This document shows, in pieces, positions 54,802 to 64,000 of a stretch of 64,000 nucleotides of DNA. The translations under genes and the position numbers were made by a program. The stretch comes from Labrenzia sp. OB1. Its GTDB lineage: Bacteria > Pseudomonadota > Alphaproteobacteria > Rhizobiales > Stappiaceae. The stretch lies in contig NZ_JSEP01000006.1 of NCBI RefSeq assembly GCF_001624695.1, forward strand, positions 186,001-250,000, given 5' to 3'. Below the pieces are notes generated by a model. That model ran no database searches and was not told the DNA's origin. It saw only the letters and a list, made by a program, of their open reading frames with translations. Numbering within the stretch: position 1 is the first letter of the stretch; each line of letters begins with the position of its first letter.

Positions 54802-57180
54802 ATGTCTTTTCCGTTTTTCCTGAACACGGAGATTTGGTCCGTAAGGGGCAGGCAGCTGGTGGCGGCGAGCGCTTTCGCCATTGCTGCAGCAACCCTTTGT
54901 CATGGGGTAACGGTCCCTGCGCATGCCCAGGAGCTGGTGAGCGGAATTTCCGGAGATATCGACCCGGATGCCAATCTGCTGCTGGAGTCCAGCGAACTCA
55001 CCTATGATTTCGACAGGGACCTGATCGTCGCGACCGGAGATGTTCAGGTCTATTACGACGGCAACACCGTGCAGGCGCATCAGATTGTCTTCGACCGCAA
55101 GAGCGAACAGCTCAAGGCGATGGGCAACGTCATCTTCATCGACACAAGCGGCAATGTCGTGCGCACCGAAAAGTTGACCCTGTCGGAAGATTTTTCGGAA
55201 GGCTTCGCCAAAGCCCTTCAGATCGACACAACCAAGCGCACGCGGTTCCTGGCCGAACAGGCGCGCCGCGAGGGCGATAACGTCACGACCATCGAGAACG
55301 GCGTCTACACGGTCTATACCAAGCCGACCACGCCACCGGACAAGCCGCCTCTGTGGCGCGTCAGGGCCGAGAAGATCATCCACAATCAGCAGGAAAAGAT
55401 CATCCGGTTCGAGAACGCCGCCTTCGAGGTCTACGGCCAGCCGATCGCCTACATGCCCTATTTGTCGATGCCGGATCCCACGATCAAGAGAAAGTCCGGT
55501 TTTCTCATGCCGAGCGGTATCGTTTCGGACAAGCTCGGCTATGGCGTGACCGTTCCCTACTACTGGGCGCTCGACCCGTATTACGACTTGACGACCACAC
55601 TCACGCCCTTGACCACGCAAGGGCTGTTCGGCGACGTGGAGTACCGTCACAGGTTCCATGCCGGTCAGGTCAGCCTGTCCGCCGCAGGGCTTTTCCAGGC
55701 ACGTCCCGGGGAGTTTTCAACTTCCAGGGCAGACGACCGCTGGCGCGGCGCTGTCAATTCGAAAGCGGCCTTCAGCCTTGCGCGGGACTGGACCCTCGGC
55801 TGGAACCTCACCTACAAGAGCGACCGTGCGTTTTTTCAGGACTATTCGTTCACCAGTTTCGGCGACAACAGCGAAACCTCGGAGATCTATCTGGAAGGAA
55901 AGACGGACCGCAACGCGCTGACAGTGCGCGCCTATGCGTTCCAGATTTCCCAGGAGGACTATACCGACAGCGAGTTCGACGCGAACGGATTTTCCCCTGT
56001 CGGCAGTTCGCTGCAGGACAAACAGCCGCTTGTCCTTCCTGTGATCGATTATGACTATGTCTTTGCCGATCCTGTCCTGGCGGGCGAACTCGCGCTGACG
56101 GCCAACTTCACGTCGCTCACCCGCGACGAGACGGATGCCTTTTCCATCAACGGCGGTACAACGGCGAAATTTCGCGGTGTCGACGGAACATTTTCCCGTC
56201 TGTCTCTCAAGGGGAACTGGCGCCGGACCTTTGTCGATCCGCTCGGACAGTCCTTCACCCCTTTCGCTTATATGCGCGGCGACCTGTTTTTCCTGGCCTC
56301 GCCCGATTCCGACGTGACAGCCCTGACCGGAGAGAGTTTTGTCGGTCGGGCCATGCCGGCCATCGGCCTGGAATACCGCTACCCCTTCATCGCCACGTTC
56401 AACGGCGGCAACCAGATTGTCGAGCCGATCGCGCAGATCGTTGCCCGTCCGAACGAGCAGCGCATCGGAGAACTTCCGAACGACGACGCCCAGAGTATCG
56501 TCTTCGACACCACCACCCTGTTCGACTACGACAAGTTTTCCGGTTTTGACCGCGCCGAAGGCGGTACGCGCCTGAATGTCGGACTGAACTACAAACTTCA
56601 GCTGGACAGCGGCTACTACATCAGCGGCCTGTTCGGCCGGTCCTACCAACTGGCCGGGGAAAATTCCTACGCAGTGCCCGATATCCTGGGGGCAACCGAG
56701 GATTCAGGCCTTGCCACGTCTCTGTCCGATTACGTCGGCAGCCTCTATCTGGACACGCAATACGGCGTGAAACTCGGCGCGCAGGCGCGGCTGGACAAGG
56801 ACGATTTCTCGGTCAACCGTGTGCAGGCGCAGGCTACCGGCATCTACGGCCCGGTGGTTTCCACCCTCGCCTACGCTTTCCTGAATGCCCAGCCGGATGT
56901 CGGCATCGACGATCCCCGCGAAGAGCTTCTGGGCTCGGCGAGCCTGCGGCTGCAGGAAAACTGGCGGGTGTTCGGATCGATGCGTTACGATCTGGAAAAC
57001 AACGACATCGTTCAGGACGGCTTCGGGGTAGGCTATGACGATGAAGGCTTTTCCCTGTCGGTTTCCTATGCCGAGGATCGCAGCCGTAACGATGGCGACG
57101 AGGTCGACCGCACCCTGTATTTCCGCATAGGTCTCAGGACCATCGGCAATACGCAGGTTTCGAGCGGCGCTCTGAACTAG
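54802..57180 (+). CDS. lptD: LPS-assembly protein LptD (outer membrane)
   Basis: This 792-residue protein has a late signal-like segment (residues 14-40, LVAASAFAIAAATLCHG). An OstA/LptA-like periplasmic domain follows (SELTYDFDRDLIVATGDVQVYYDG). A large C-terminal beta-barrel carries many alternating aromatic strands, such as YMPYLSMPDPTIKRKSGFLMP. It inserts LPS in the outer leaflet, together with LptE. Gene order lptF-lptG-lptD-surA-pdxA-rsmA is conserved in alphaproteobacteria. Confidence 0.95.
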   Translation: MSFPFFLNTEIWSVRGRQLVAASAFAIAAATLCHGVTVPAHAQELVSGISGDIDPDANLLLESSELTYDFDRDLIVATGDVQVYYDGNTVQAHQIVFDRKSEQLKAMGNVIFIDTSGNVVRTEKLTLSEDFSEGFAKALQIDTTKRTRFLAEQARREGDNVTTIENGVYTVYTKPTTPPDKPPLWRVRAEKIIHNQQEKIIRFENAAFEVYGQPIAYMPYLSMPDPTIKRKSGFLMPSGIVSDKLGYGVTVPYYWALDPYYDLTTTLTPLTTQGLFGDVEYRHRFHAGQVSLSAAGLFQARPGEFSTSRADDRWRGAVNSKAAFSLARDWTLGWNLTYKSDRAFFQDYSFTSFGDNSETSEIYLEGKTDRNALTVRAYAFQISQEDYTDSEFDANGFSPVGSSLQDKQPLVLPVIDYDYVFADPVLAGELALTANFTSLTRDETDAFSINGGTTAKFRGVDGTFSRLSLKGNWRRTFVDPLGQSFTPFAYMRGDLFFLASPDSDVTALTGESFVGRAMPAIGLEYRYPFIATFNGGNQIVEPIAQIVARPNEQRIGELPNDDAQSIVFDTTTLFDYDKFSGFDRAEGGTRLNVGLNYKLQLDSGYYISGLFGRSYQLAGENSYAVPDILGATEDSGLATSLSDYVGSLYLDTQYGVKLGAQARLDKDDFSVNRVQAQATGIYGPVVSTLAYAFLNAQPDVGIDDPREELLGSASLRLQENWRVFGSMRYDLENNDIVQDGFGVGYDDEGFSLSVSYAEDRSRNDGDEVDRTLYFRIGLRTIGNTQVSSGALN

Positions 57181-57181
57181 G

Positions 57182-57193
57182 TTGTTTAAACAA
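57182..57193. repeat. 12-bp perfect palindrome after lptD
   Basis: TTGTTTAAACAA lies 2 bp after the lptD stop, in the 211-bp gap before surA. It could be a protein-binding site. No other feature was seen in the gap. Confidence 0.4.
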
Positions 57194-57391
57194 TATCAGA
57201 GCATACCTGTGATTTCCGCAAAGACATCTTGCCGCCACGAAATAAGGCATGATGCGCGGAACCTTTGAATTTGTGACCGCAATATGCGACACAACTGATC
57301 AAAGACACATCAGAACGTGAGGCGATTCCACTAACACCGCGTCACGTTCCAATTTCGGTTTGGCTGCGGGTCAGCACGGATGGGTTAGACA

Positions 57392-58312
57392 ATGCGACTT
57401 CGTTTCGTCCCGGTTTTCTTCAGCCTCGCGCTGGTTATGGCGGTCCCGTTTTCCGGATCGGCATCCGCTGCGATCAAGGTCATCGTCAACGATACTCCCA
57501 TCACTGATTATGACATCGCGCAGCGGTCACGGCTGATCACGCTGACACAGCGCAAATCGGCCTCGATTGCAAAGCGGGAAGCGGAACAGGAACTGATCGA
57601 CGATCAGGTCAAGCTGGCCGAGGCAGCCCGAGTCGGCGTCGAGGTCAGCCAGTCCGAGGTCGACAATGCGTTCAACAACATCGCCCGCAACGTGAAAATG
57701 TCTCCCTCGCAGCTTTCCAAGGCGCTGAGCAGCGGCGGCGTAAAACCGGATACGCTCAAGGACCGCCTGAAGGCGCAAATCGCGTGGAACCAGATCCTGA
57801 GCCGCCGGTTCAGCGGCAATATCGATGTGGACGAATCCGATATTATCGCGGCGCTCAAGAAGACCGATGAGGAAGACCGGCAGAAGTCGATCGAATACGA
57901 TCTCAAGCGCGTCATCGTCGTCGTGCCGAAGAATGCCTCGGGCGGTTTCAAGTCCAAGCGCAAACAGGAGAGCAACCAGATCCGCGCTGCCTTCAACAAC
58001 TGCGATGACGCTGGCCCCGTGCTGGGGAAATTCAGCGAGGTGGTGGTCCAGCCGATCGGACGCCGGCTTGAGACGGAACTGCCGCAGAACCTGCGCACGG
58101 AAATCGAGAAGCTGGAGATCGGCAAACTCACAAAACCGAATACCACGCCTGTCGGCTATGAAATGATCGCACTTTGCGGAAAGCGGGAAATCGCGTCGGA
58201 TATCGCCGTGCGTACCGAGCTCGAGAATGAGTTGCGTGCGAAGGAAGGCGCAAGCCAGTCCCGCCGTTACCTGATGGAAATCCGCCGCCGCGCGACCATC
58301 ATCTATCGCTGA
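57392..58312 (+). CDS. surA: SurA-like periplasmic chaperone/peptidyl-prolyl isomerase
   Basis: This 306-residue exported protein has the signal peptide FFSLALVMAVPFSGSASA. A SurA N-domain follows (IKVIVNDTPITDYDIAQRSRLI, EAEQELIDDQVKLAEAARVGVEVS). A single divergent parvulin-type region is in the C-terminal half (FSEVVVQPIGRRLETELP, ..TPVGYEMIALCGKRE). SurA assists outer-membrane protein folding, including LptD. It is shorter than E. coli SurA because it has one isomerase-like domain. The next gene, pdxA, starts 5 bp after its stop. Confidence 0.85.
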   Translation: MRLRFVPVFFSLALVMAVPFSGSASAAIKVIVNDTPITDYDIAQRSRLITLTQRKSASIAKREAEQELIDDQVKLAEAARVGVEVSQSEVDNAFNNIARNVKMSPSQLSKALSSGGVKPDTLKDRLKAQIAWNQILSRRFSGNIDVDESDIIAALKKTDEEDRQKSIEYDLKRVIVVVPKNASGGFKSKRKQESNQIRAAFNNCDDAGPVLGKFSEVVVQPIGRRLETELPQNLRTEIEKLEIGKLTKPNTTPVGYEMIALCGKREIASDIAVRTELENELRAKEGASQSRRYLMEIRRRATIIYR

Positions 58313-58317
58313 GCGAT

Positions 58318-59340
58318 ATGGGCCGCTCCGCAAAAAAACCGATCGCCGTCAGCATGGGCGAACCCGCGGGCATCGGGCCCGATCTGGTTCTTCTGGCCTG
58401 GGCAAATCGCAAGTCTCTCCACCTGCCGCCCTTCTATGTGCGCGGGGATGAAGCGCTTATCGCCAGCCGGGCAGAAACACTTGGTCTGAATATCCGTATC
58501 GACAGCGTATCGCCGGATCAGGCCGCCGCGCGGTTTTCAAAATCCCTGCCGATCGTGCAGACCGGGCCCGCCCTGACGGACCGGCCTGGCGAGGAGCAGA
58601 GCGAAACCGCCCCGTCGGTCGTCGCCTCCATCGAAGGCTGTATCGATGATATCGGCAGCGGTCTGGCCTCGAGTCTGGTGACAAACCCGATCAACAAGGC
58701 CGCACTCTACAGAACCGGGTTCTCGTATCCCGGACATACGGAGTTTCTGGGCGCGCTTGCCGCCAGACACTGGCCCGATGCGCCAGCTCAGCCGGTCATG
58801 ATGATCGCCGGTCCGGAATTGATGGTCGTGCCGGTGACAATCCATATTCCGATCAAGGACGTCCCCGCCGCGCTGACCGAAGACCTCATAGTCGAAACCG
58901 CCGAAATCACCGCGCGTGATCTGCGCACCCGTTTCGGATACACCAATCCCCGGCTGGCGATCTGCGGGCTCAATCCGCATGCAGGGGAAGACGGCACCAT
59001 CGGCACGGAAGACCGCGATGTCATCGCACCGGCGGTCGCCCGGCTCCAGGCGGCAGGCATAGCGGCAACAGGTCCGCATTCCGCCGATACCCTGTTTCAC
59101 CCCCCGGCGCGCAAGGCTTACGACTGCGTGCTTGGCATGTACCACGATCAGGTGCTCATTCCGGCAAAGACAATCGGCTTCGACGAGGGCGTGAATGTCA
59201 CCCTCGGACTGCCCTTCGTGCGCACCTCTCCGGACCACGGCACCGCCTACGGACTGGCAGGCACCGGCACGGCCCGCATCGACAGCTTCTCGGCGGCGGT
59301 ACGTCTTGCCGATGTCCTCGCCAATCCCGACCAGGTGTAA
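58318..59340 (+). CDS. pdxA: 4-hydroxythreonine-4-phosphate dehydrogenase
   Basis: This 340-residue enzyme of pyridoxal phosphate synthesis has the N-terminal [37 protein letters not shown] in the substrate site, [15 protein letters not shown], and [16 protein letters not shown] with metal-binding histidine. It lies between surA and rsmA in the usual order. Product and context agree fully. Confidence 0.96.
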   Translation: MGRSAKKPIAVSMGEPAGIGPDLVLLAWANRKSLHLPPFYVRGDEALIASRAETLGLNIRIDSVSPDQAAARFSKSLPIVQTGPALTDRPGEEQSETAPSVVASIEGCIDDIGSGLASSLVTNPINKAALYRTGFSYPGHTEFLGALAARHWPDAPAQPVMMIAGPELMVVPVTIHIPIKDVPAALTEDLIVETAEITARDLRTRFGYTNPRLAICGLNPHAGEDGTIGTEDRDVIAPAVARLQAAGIAATGPHSADTLFHPPARKAYDCVLGMYHDQVLIPAKTIGFDEGVNVTLGLPFVRTSPDHGTAYGLAGTGTARIDSFSAAVRLADVLANPDQV

Positions 59341-59341
59341 A

Positions 59342-60193
59342 TTGGCCCAGATTGACGATCTGCCCCCACTGCGCGACGTGATCGCGACTCACGGTCTGGA
59401 TGCCAGGAAATCACTCGGCCAGAACTTCCTGCTCGATCTGAACCTGACCTCGCGCATCGCCCGCTCTGCGGGGAGCCTGGAGGACTGCACCGTCCTGGAA
59501 ATCGGACCGGGACCGGGAGGCCTCACGCGGGCCCTGCTCGCATCGGAGGCCAGGAAAGTCGTTGCGATTGAAAAGGACAGCCGGTGTCTGCCGGCGCTTG
59601 CCGAGATTTCGGCGCGCTATCCGGACCGGCTTGACGTCATCGAAGGCGACGCCCTGAAACTCGATCCTGTTGCCCTCACCGGCGGCGGCAAGGTACGCAT
59701 CGCTGCCAATCTGCCCTATAATGTCGGCACGCAGTTGCTTCTCAACTGGATCACCACGCCGGATTGGCCGCCATTCTGGTCGTCGCTGACCTTGATGTTT
59801 CAGAAGGAAGTCGGCGAGCGGATCGTCGCGGCACCGGGCGCAAAAGCTTATGGCCGCCTCGGGGTGCTGGCGGGATGGCGCTGCAAAGGCGGTATCTTGT
59901 TCGACATAAGCCCCAAGGCCTTCACCCCGCCGCCAAAGGTCACCTCCGCGGTGGTGCACCTGACGCCCGAAACCACGCCCCTGCCCTGCGAGCTGACCGC
60001 TCTGGAACGGATCACAGCCGCCGCCTTCGGCCAGCGCCGCAAGATGCTGCGGGCCAGCCTCAAGGCGCTTTCTCCGGAAGCGGAACAATTGATCGTGCAG
60101 GCGGACATCGAGCCGACGGCGCGGGCGGAGGAAATCGACATTGCCGGGTTCGTGGACCTCGCCAATGTGTTCAGGGCAGCCGGAGCGGTTTAA
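59342..60193 (+). CDS. rsmA: 16S rRNA dimethyladenosine transferase (KsgA)
   Basis: This 283-residue methyltransferase modifies two adenines in helix 45 of 16S rRNA. It begins [18 protein letters not shown] when started at TTG 59342, one base after the pdxA stop. AGGTG lies just before it. The SAM motif is [12 protein letters not shown], and [14 protein letters not shown] is the NLPY catalytic motif. In-frame starts further upstream lie inside pdxA and give unrelated sequence. Confidence 0.93.
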   Translation: MAQIDDLPPLRDVIATHGLDARKSLGQNFLLDLNLTSRIARSAGSLEDCTVLEIGPGPGGLTRALLASEARKVVAIEKDSRCLPALAEISARYPDRLDVIEGDALKLDPVALTGGGKVRIAANLPYNVGTQLLLNWITTPDWPPFWSSLTLMFQKEVGERIVAAPGAKAYGRLGVLAGWRCKGGILFDISPKAFTPPPKVTSAVVHLTPETTPLPCELTALERITAAAFGQRRKMLRASLKALSPEAEQLIVQADIEPTARAEEIDIAGFVDLANVFRAAGAV

Positions 60194-60244
60194 AGCACAT
60201 CCACGAAATCTGGATCCAGGCGCCGTTTCCGGGTCCAGGTTGCT

Positions 60245-60949
60245 TCACTCCTCACCCAGTTCCTTTTGCAGATCCTCAACCATGCCCTGGATAAGCGGGC
60301 CGATCTTCGGGGAGCGGAATTGCTTGAGGCGCTCCGCCCTCAGGATCGCGCGGACATTCTCAAAGGCACGCTCCAGATCGTCATTGACGACCACATAGTC
60401 GTATTCTCCCCAGAGGGACATTTCCTCGACCGCGGTTTTCATGCGCTTGGCGATGACTTCTTCGGTGTCTTCCGCACGCCGATGCAGACGGGATTTCATT
60501 TCGGCGATCGACGGCGGCAGAATGAAAATGGACACCACGTCTGAGCGCATTTTCTCGCAGAGCTGGAAAGTGCCCTGGATATCGATGTCGAAGAGGATGT
60601 CACGGCCGCTCTCGATGGCGTTTTCCACCGGTGCGCGGGGCGTTGCGTAGTAATTGCCGTGCACTTCCGCCCATTCCAGCAATTCGCCATGATCGCGCAT
60701 CTGCTCGAACCGTCCGGCGTCCAGAAAGTGATAATGCACACCATCGACTTCGCTGGAGCGCCGAGGCCGGCTCGTTACGGAAATCGACAATTCCAGATTG
60801 TCTTCCTTTTCCAGAAGCAAGCGCGCAATGGTGGACTTCCCGGCGCCCGAAGGGGACGACAGGACCAGCATCAGCCCCCTGCGCTGCTGCTCGGCCTGAT
60901 CCGCGCTGACGGTCGTTCCCGCCGGGGTTCCTGTGCGCGCCTCGCTCAT
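60245..60949 (-). CDS. gmk: Guanylate kinase
   Basis: This 234-residue enzyme converts GMP to GDP. Walker A is SSPSGAGKST, the GMP site includes SVTSRPRR and HYHFLD, and FDIDIQGT follows. The N-terminus has about 25 extra residues compared with E. coli. It lies 5 bp after yicC and is convergent with rsmA (51 bp). Confidence 0.96.
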   Translation of the reverse strand: MSEARTGTPAGTTVSADQAEQQRRGLMLVLSSPSGAGKSTIARLLLEKEDNLELSISVTSRPRRSSEVDGVHYHFLDAGRFEQMRDHGELLEWAEVHGNYYATPRAPVENAIESGRDILFDIDIQGTFQLCEKMRSDVVSIFILPPSIAEMKSRLHRRAEDTEEVIAKRMKTAVEEMSLWGEYDYVVVNDDLERAFENVRAILRAERLKQFRSPKIGPLIQGMVEDLQKELGEE

Positions 60950-60954
60950 GTGGT

Positions 60955-61848
60955 CTACTCCAGGTTCTGTATCTGCTCACGCATTTGATCGATGACGGCC
61001 TTCAGGTCCAATCCGATCGCGGTCAATTCGACATCGTTGGATTTGGAACACAAGGTGTTGGCCTCGCGGTTGAATTCCTGCGCCAGAAAATCGAGCCGCC
61101 GGCCGATCGCCCCGCCCGCGTCCATCAGTTCGCGGACGGCGGCGACATGGGCATGCAGCCTGTCGAGCTCTTCGCGGATATCCGCCTTTGTCGCAAGGAT
61201 CACCGCTTCCTGGTGAAGGCGTTGCGGGTCGAGCTGACTGTCCGATGCATCCATGAGGTCGAGAACCAGCTTCCGCAACCTGGCCTTGATGGCTTCCGGC
61301 GTGCGGGCCGGCAGGTTTTCGGCTGCCTGGGTCAGCTCGGCGATGGTGTCAATCTGCTTGCGGACGATGCCGCTGATCGCCTGACCTTCCGTATGGCGCA
61401 TGTCGACCAGATCGATCAGGGCGGCGTCCAGAGTGGTCAGCAGCGCGTTGTGCAGGGCTGCCTGAGCCTCCACGTCCTCTTCCGGTTCCTTGAGCTCGAA
61501 CACGCCTCTCTGCGACAGGATACCGTCAAGAGAAGGCGGCGCGAGATCCGGCACACGGTTTTTCAGAAGGTCAATCGTCGAAAGAACCGCTTCAAGCGCT
61601 TTTTCATTTACCTGAAGCTGCTGCTCGGATTGGTCCCGCTGCATGGCAAGACCGATTGTAACGTTGCCGCGCCTGAGAAGCTTGCCGCAACGTTCGCGGA
61701 TCTTCGGTTCCAGCGTTTCCAGTCCGGTTGGAATGCGAATGCGCAGATCAAGGGATTTGCCGTTGACCGACCTGAGTTCCCAGGTCCAGCGAACCGGACC
61801 AGTTTCCCCCAGCGCGCGTGCAAATCCCGTCATGCTGGCCAGTGCCAT
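60955..61848 (-). CDS. yicC: YicC-family endoribonuclease/stress protein
   Basis: This 297-residue protein starts MALASMTGFAR and has LRSVNGKSLDLRIRIP in the N domain. DUF1732 is at the C-terminus (REELDRLHAHVAAVRELM, GRRLDFLAQEFNREANTLCSK). YicC proteins have been reported as ribonucleases. The order mltG-yicC-gmk is conserved. The ATG at 61848 fits the family start; the longer frame does not. Confidence 0.93.
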   Translation of the reverse strand: MALASMTGFARALGETGPVRWTWELRSVNGKSLDLRIRIPTGLETLEPKIRERCGKLLRRGNVTIGLAMQRDQSEQQLQVNEKALEAVLSTIDLLKNRVPDLAPPSLDGILSQRGVFELKEPEEDVEAQAALHNALLTTLDAALIDLVDMRHTEGQAISGIVRKQIDTIAELTQAAENLPARTPEAIKARLRKLVLDLMDASDSQLDPQRLHQEAVILATKADIREELDRLHAHVAAVRELMDAGGAIGRRLDFLAQEFNREANTLCSKSNDVELTAIGLDLKAVIDQMREQIQNLE

Positions 61849-61906
61849 TAGCCCCCCCTTGCGGACAAGTTGCGAGCGATTTTCGTCTTGCCTGTCGAAT
61901 GCTCGA

Positions 61907-63037
61907 TCAGTTGGACGTCGCCGGCTGTGTTTGCGAGTTCTTTTCAGCCTCTCGCATGTCCCGTTCGATCTGTCTCCACTTGCGGACGTTTTCCTGATGC
62001 TGCTCATAGGTTTCGGCGAAAATGTGCCCGCCGGTTCCGTCCGCGACGAAAAAGAGATCCTTGGTCCGTGACGGATTGGCCACGGCCTCCATGGCCGCCC
62101 GGCCCGGATTGCCGATCGGTCCGGGCGGCAGCCCGTCGATCTGGTAGGTGTTGTATTTGTTGTCCGCCTTCAGTTCCGACTGCTTGATCGCAGAGCGGTC
62201 CTTAAGCCAGGCTTCACTGCCATAAAGACCGTAAAGAATCGTCGGATCCGACTGCAGGCGCATTTTCCTGTTGAGACGGTTGACAAAGACACCTGCGACG
62301 CGCGGCCGTTCGTCGGCAAGAGCGGTTTCCTTTTCGACGATCGACGCCAGGATCACCAGTTCTTCCGGCGAAGCAACCGGCAGGTCTTCGGAGCGGCGCT
62401 CCCAGATTTCAGCCAAGAGCTTTTCCTGGGCGGCCTTCATCTGTTCCAGAACTTCCTGACGTGTCGTTCCGCGCGCGAAAGTGTAGGTCTCCGGCAGCAG
62501 GTCTCCTTCGCGGGGGATCTCGGTGATTTCACCAGACAGAACCGGATGCGCGCGAACCCGCTCGATGATCTGCGCCGTGGTCCAGCCTTCCGGTACGGTC
62601 ACGGAATGGGTGACAGCATTGCCTTCCACCAGATCGGTCATGATCTCCTGCATCGACACGCCCGGCGCGAAGGCATATTCCCCGGCCTTCAGCTTCGTGG
62701 CGTTCTTGTAGAAACGGATGCCGAGATTGAAGATCCATTCATCGACCAGACTGTTCTCGATCACACCCTGGCTGGACAGCCGGTCGGTGATGCCGGACAG
62801 ACCTGCTCCGGAAGAAATCACCACGGTGGCGTCCTTTTGAAGTGGGCCGGCTTCCTCGAACTTTTCCTTACCGAAATACAGCACACCGCCAAACGTGGCG
62901 AGACCGATCACGGCAAGCGAGATGATCATGTTGACCAGAATGACGAGCGGATTGCGGACGTGACGGGAGCGCTGCGGCGGTCCCGGAGCCGGTTCAGGCT
63001 GCAAGGCTTCACGCGGGCTTTTCGGCTTAATGCGCAT
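61907..63037 (-). CDS. mltG: Endolytic murein transglycosylase MltG
   Basis: This 376-residue inner-membrane protein (TM about 36-60) has a YceG domain with LPETYTFARGT, the catalytic region ELVILASIVEKETA, and DPTILYGLYG...YNTYQIDGLPPGPIGNPGRAAMEAVANPS. It cuts nascent glycan strands near their reducing end. GGAGGTG lies about 10 bp before ATG 63037, so that start was chosen over an upstream TTG. It lies between fabF and yicC. Confidence 0.95.
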   Translation of the reverse strand: MRIKPKSPREALQPEPAPGPPQRSRHVRNPLVILVNMIISLAVIGLATFGGVLYFGKEKFEEAGPLQKDATVVISSGAGLSGITDRLSSQGVIENSLVDEWIFNLGIRFYKNATKLKAGEYAFAPGVSMQEIMTDLVEGNAVTHSVTVPEGWTTAQIIERVRAHPVLSGEITEIPREGDLLPETYTFARGTTRQEVLEQMKAAQEKLLAEIWERRSEDLPVASPEELVILASIVEKETALADERPRVAGVFVNRLNRKMRLQSDPTILYGLYGSEAWLKDRSAIKQSELKADNKYNTYQIDGLPPGPIGNPGRAAMEAVANPSRTKDLFFVADGTGGHIFAETYEQHQENVRKWRQIERDMREAEKNSQTQPATSN

Positions 63038-63216
63038 ATTTGATCGCACCTCCAAAACTGAGCCCCCAGATCCCTGACTCAGGCTCTACACCAACCTTCT
63101 TTCACATGGGCCCATATGAAAGCGGAAAAGCTGATCGAATTTGAGACGTTAGAGCATCTTGTCCCCGCTTTGGCGACCAAAGATTGCCCTTACTGCCCAA
63201 CGGACACGATCAACAC

Positions 63217-63251
63217 CTCGGCCCGAACCATGACAATAGGTCCGGGCCGAG
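63217..63251. repeat. Long inverted repeat downstream of fabF
   Basis: CTCGGCCCG / CGGGCCGAG, with further ACC/GGT pairing and a nine-base loop, forms a strong hairpin 15 bp after the fabF stop. No T-run is seen, so it may act as a 3' stabiliser or partial terminator between fabF and mltG. Confidence 0.6.
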
Positions 63252-63265
63252 AGAATTTGAACGGG

Positions 63266-64000
63266 TTATGCGGCAACTTTGCGGAAGACAAGCGAGGCAT
63301 TCGTGCCACCAAAGCCGAAAGAATTCGACAAGGCGACATTGATGTCCATCTTTTTGGGCTTGTGAGGCACCAGATCGATTTCGGTCTCGACCGAAGGATC
63401 GTCCAGATTGATTGTCGGCGGCGCCATTCCGTCGCGGATAGCCAGAACCGAGAAGATTGCTTCAACGGCCCCTGCCGCCCCAAGCAAATGGCCGATAGAG
63501 GATTTGGTCGACGACATTGTCAGACCTGATGCATGTTCGCCCGCGAGCCGGGTCACGGCGCCAAGTTCGATCTCGTCGCCCAGCGGTGTCGAAGTCCCGT
63601 GCGCATTGACATAGTCGATGTCGGCGGGGGTGACTTCAGCGCGTTTCAGTGCCGCCTCCATGCACCGGTAGGCGCCGTCGCCATCGGAGGAAGGAGCGGT
63701 AATGTGAAAAGCATCGCCGGAGAGGCCATACCCGATGACCTCCGCGTAGATATCCGCGCCGCGGCGCACGGCATGCTCATATTCTTCCAAAACCACGACA
63801 CCTGCACCCTCACCCATCACAAAGCCGTCGCGGGCCTTGTCGTAGGGCCGGGATCCCCGTTCGGGGCTATCGTTGAAGCCGGTAGACAGGGCCCTGCACG
63901 CGGCGAACCCGGCGAGCGCCAGACGGCAGATAGGCGATTCGGTTCCTCCGGCCACCATCACATCCGCGTCGCCGAAGGCAATCAGACGGGACGCATCGCC
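63266..64000 (-). CDS. fabF: Beta-ketoacyl-ACP synthase II (5' end outside window)
   Basis: The last 244 codons of the elongating condensing enzyme of fatty-acid synthesis are present; the N-terminus with the active cysteine lies to the right of the window. The catalytic histidines are in [11 protein letters not shown] and [11 protein letters not shown], and the glycine-rich [11 protein letters not shown] end is kept. The typical order acpP-fabF-mltG-yicC-gmk supports the call. Confidence 0.95.
   Translation of the reverse strand, partial: GDASRLIAFGDADVMVAGGTESPICRLALAGFAACRALSTGFNDSPERGSRPYDKARDGFVMGEGAGVVVLEEYEHAVRRGADIYAEVIGYGLSGDAFHITAPSSDGDGAYRCMEAALKRAEVTPADIDYVNAHGTSTPLGDEIELGAVTRLAGEHASGLTMSSTKSSIGHLLGAAGAVEAIFSVLAIRDGMAPPTINLDDPSVETEIDLVPHKPKKMDINVALSNSFGFGGTNASLVFRKVAA

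Noticed and set aside
1..64000. tRNA, rRNA, CRISPR, IS element or phage signatures
   Set aside because: Intergenic gaps were read on both strands. No cloverleaf, direct-repeat array, transposase or integrase was seen.

Overview
This window comes from a fairly GC-rich alphaproteobacterial chromosome. The best fit is the Hyphomicrobiales, near the Roseibium/Labrenzia (Stappiaceae) type. That placement is an inference. It rests on the order pepA(-) / lptF-lptG-lptD-surA-pdxA-rsmA(+) / gmk-yicC-mltG-fabF(-), on an HdaA-type DnaA inactivator, on the ppk-ppx pair, and on the general protein flavour. I saw no rRNA, tRNA, CRISPR array, IS element or phage gene.

Layout. 1-3.5 kb: a truncated denD-like sugar-acid dehydrogenase, an Old Yellow Enzyme homologue, and an allE-allA ureide pair. 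3.7-8.6 kb: a TetR / membrane-fusion lipoprotein / RND pump efflux operon with repeated operator-like sites in front. 8.7-12.8 kb: a membrane EAL phosphodiesterase, a PfkB sugar kinase and an unknown exported protein. 12.8-26.6 kb: housekeeping genes, namely an MsbA-like ABC exporter, aspS, an orphan ParA, rnd, ppx/ppk, hdaA, a PerM-type permease, and purM-purN.

26.7-35.7 kb is the most interesting part. It is a compact, single-strand, tightly overlapping operon of nine genes with no close textbook counterpart. In order of transcription it encodes a one-TM small protein, an ABC exporter with an HMA-like N-terminal domain, a histidine phosphatase, a GNAT acyltransferase, a B12-type radical SAM enzyme, an arginase-family ureohydrolase, an APH-like kinase, a TauD/clavaminate-synthase-like 2OG oxygenase with a cysteine-rich insert, and a protein I do not recognise. 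I read it as a candidate biosynthesis, modification and export pathway for a small molecule or peptide, perhaps guanidino-containing. The product is unknown. The right border carries relics that suggest rearrangement: a frameshifted start resembling Tm-1-like proteins at 35,967, and a BNR-repeat protein fragment at 37,930.

36-50 kb: a tartrate/isopropylmalate-type dehydrogenase, 5-formyl-THF cyclo-ligase, a large hexaheme cytochrome c next to a molybdopterin oxidoreductase, an exported EF-hand protein, ndk, an exported DUF4344-like metallopeptidase, an ABC-F ATPase, a HAD hydrolase, a rhodanese and holC. A 38-codon secreted micro-peptide gene with its own RBS and terminator lies at 50,371. 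50.7-64 kb: pepA and the conserved envelope/cofactor/rRNA block (lptF, lptG, lptD, surA, pdxA, rsmA), then convergent gmk, yicC, mltG and the C-terminal part of fabF, which runs off the window.
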